From contig VERK01000120.1 in NCBI GenBank assembly GCA_018882725.1, positions 1 through 6,920 of the forward strand: a DNA stretch of 6,920 nucleotides, read 5' to 3'. A program made the translations under genes and the position numbers. A model generated the notes under the pieces. That model worked only from the letters and a program-made list of their open reading frames with translations. It ran no database searches and was not told where the DNA came from. Shown here piece by piece: positions 6,664 through 6,920 of the stretch. Numbering within the stretch: position 1 is the first letter of the stretch; each line of letters begins with the position of its first letter. The stretch comes from Actinomycetota bacterium (GTDB lineage: Bacteria > Actinomycetota > Acidimicrobiia > Acidimicrobiales > Ilumatobacteraceae).

Positions 6664-6920
6664 TGGGTGCCTTTCTCAGGGCTTCGAGGCCGGGAAGATC
6701 TCCGAGTTCGAGCAACTCGAGCGACGCGCCACCACCGGTGGACACATGGTCGATGCGATCGTCGAGATCGAATTGAGCGAGAGCAGCCGCGGAGTCGCCG
6801 CCTCCCACCACGGTGAAAGCCTTGGTGTCGGCCATGGCCTGCGCCACGGTGCGAGTTCCGTGAGAGAACCTCTCGTCTTCGAACATGCCCATCGGGCCGT
6901 TCCAGAAGACCGTGCGCGAC
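6653..6920 (-). CDS. pgk: Phosphoglycerate kinase, C-terminal fragment (5' part outside the window)
   Basis: Phosphoglycerate kinase transfers phosphate between 1,3-bisphosphoglycerate and ADP in glycolysis. Only the last 88 residues are visible; the in-frame codons begin at 6919 with SRTVFWNGPMG. The segment belongs to the C-terminal nucleotide-binding domain: VFWNGPMGMFE (visible residues 4-14), the glycine-rich GGGDSAAA (39-46) and the conserved STGGGASLE (60-68) near the C terminus. The protein ends LRKAPNAR followed by TGA at 6655-6653, within the beginning of tpiA. The methionine at 6892 is internal and not a start. The gene is cut by the window edge, and there is no sign of it being broken. 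A glyceraldehyde-3-phosphate dehydrogenase gene would be expected further upstream, outside the window. Confidence 0.97.
   Translation of the reverse strand, partial: SRTVFWNGPMGMFEDERFSHGTRTVAQAMADTKAFTVVGGGDSAAALAQFDLDDRIDHVSTGGGASLELLELGDLPGLEALRKAPNAR

Noticed and set aside
5818..6816. Plus-strand open frame opposite tpiA and the pgk end
   Set aside because: The opposite strand encodes complete triosephosphate isomerase with all catalytic residues; this frame is its shadow.
1..6920. CRISPR arrays, tRNA or rRNA genes, insertion sequences, phage genes or defence genes
   Set aside because: No regularly spaced repeats, tRNA cloverleaf, terminal inverted repeats or transposase motifs were found; nearly all bases belong to housekeeping or transport genes.

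Overview
The window is dense, high-GC bacterial DNA. Every supported gene lies on the minus strand, so transcription reads from the high coordinates to the low ones. GTG and TTG starts, overlapping stop/start codons, an alanine- and acid-rich lipoprotein linker and strong antisense open frames all fit an actinobacterium. The style of the binding protein suggests an Acidimicrobiia-like lineage, but that is a guess from general resemblance and no marker gene here settles it.

Layout in transcription order: (1) 6920-6653, the C-terminal 88 residues of phosphoglycerate kinase (pgk), cut by the window edge; (2) 6663-5872, a complete triosephosphate isomerase gene (tpiA) overlapping pgk by 11 nt; (3) 5871-5738, a 134-nt spacer with a strong hairpin directly after tpiA and a ribosome binding site for the next gene that may be partly paired; (4) 5737-3998, a 579-residue lipoprotein of the family 5 (peptide/nickel type) substrate-binding proteins; (5) 3997-3900, a spacer with a 13-bp GC-rich hairpin; (6) 3899-2916, 2923-1937, 1937-960 and 963-1, two inner-membrane permeases and two ATPases that complete a Dpp/Opp-type ABC importer. 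The last ATPase runs off the window. No gap exceeds 300 bases.

The five transport genes form one import system. The lipoprotein captures a ligand, probably a peptide or another small molecule, the DppB/DppC-like pair forms the channel, and the DppD/DppF-like pair hydrolyses ATP. The four membrane and ATPase genes overlap by 8, 1 and 4 nt and look translationally coupled. The binding-protein gene is set apart by the hairpin, the usual design when the binding protein is made in excess.

The most unusual observation is the order of segments in the binding protein. The conserved N-terminal strand region of the family is missing from its place after the lipoprotein linker. A segment that looks like exactly that region sits at the extreme C terminus, joined by an acidic DxDxDG loop. 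The protein therefore reads as a circular permutation of a family 5 binding protein. The transport family itself is well known; the permuted layout is what deserves checking.
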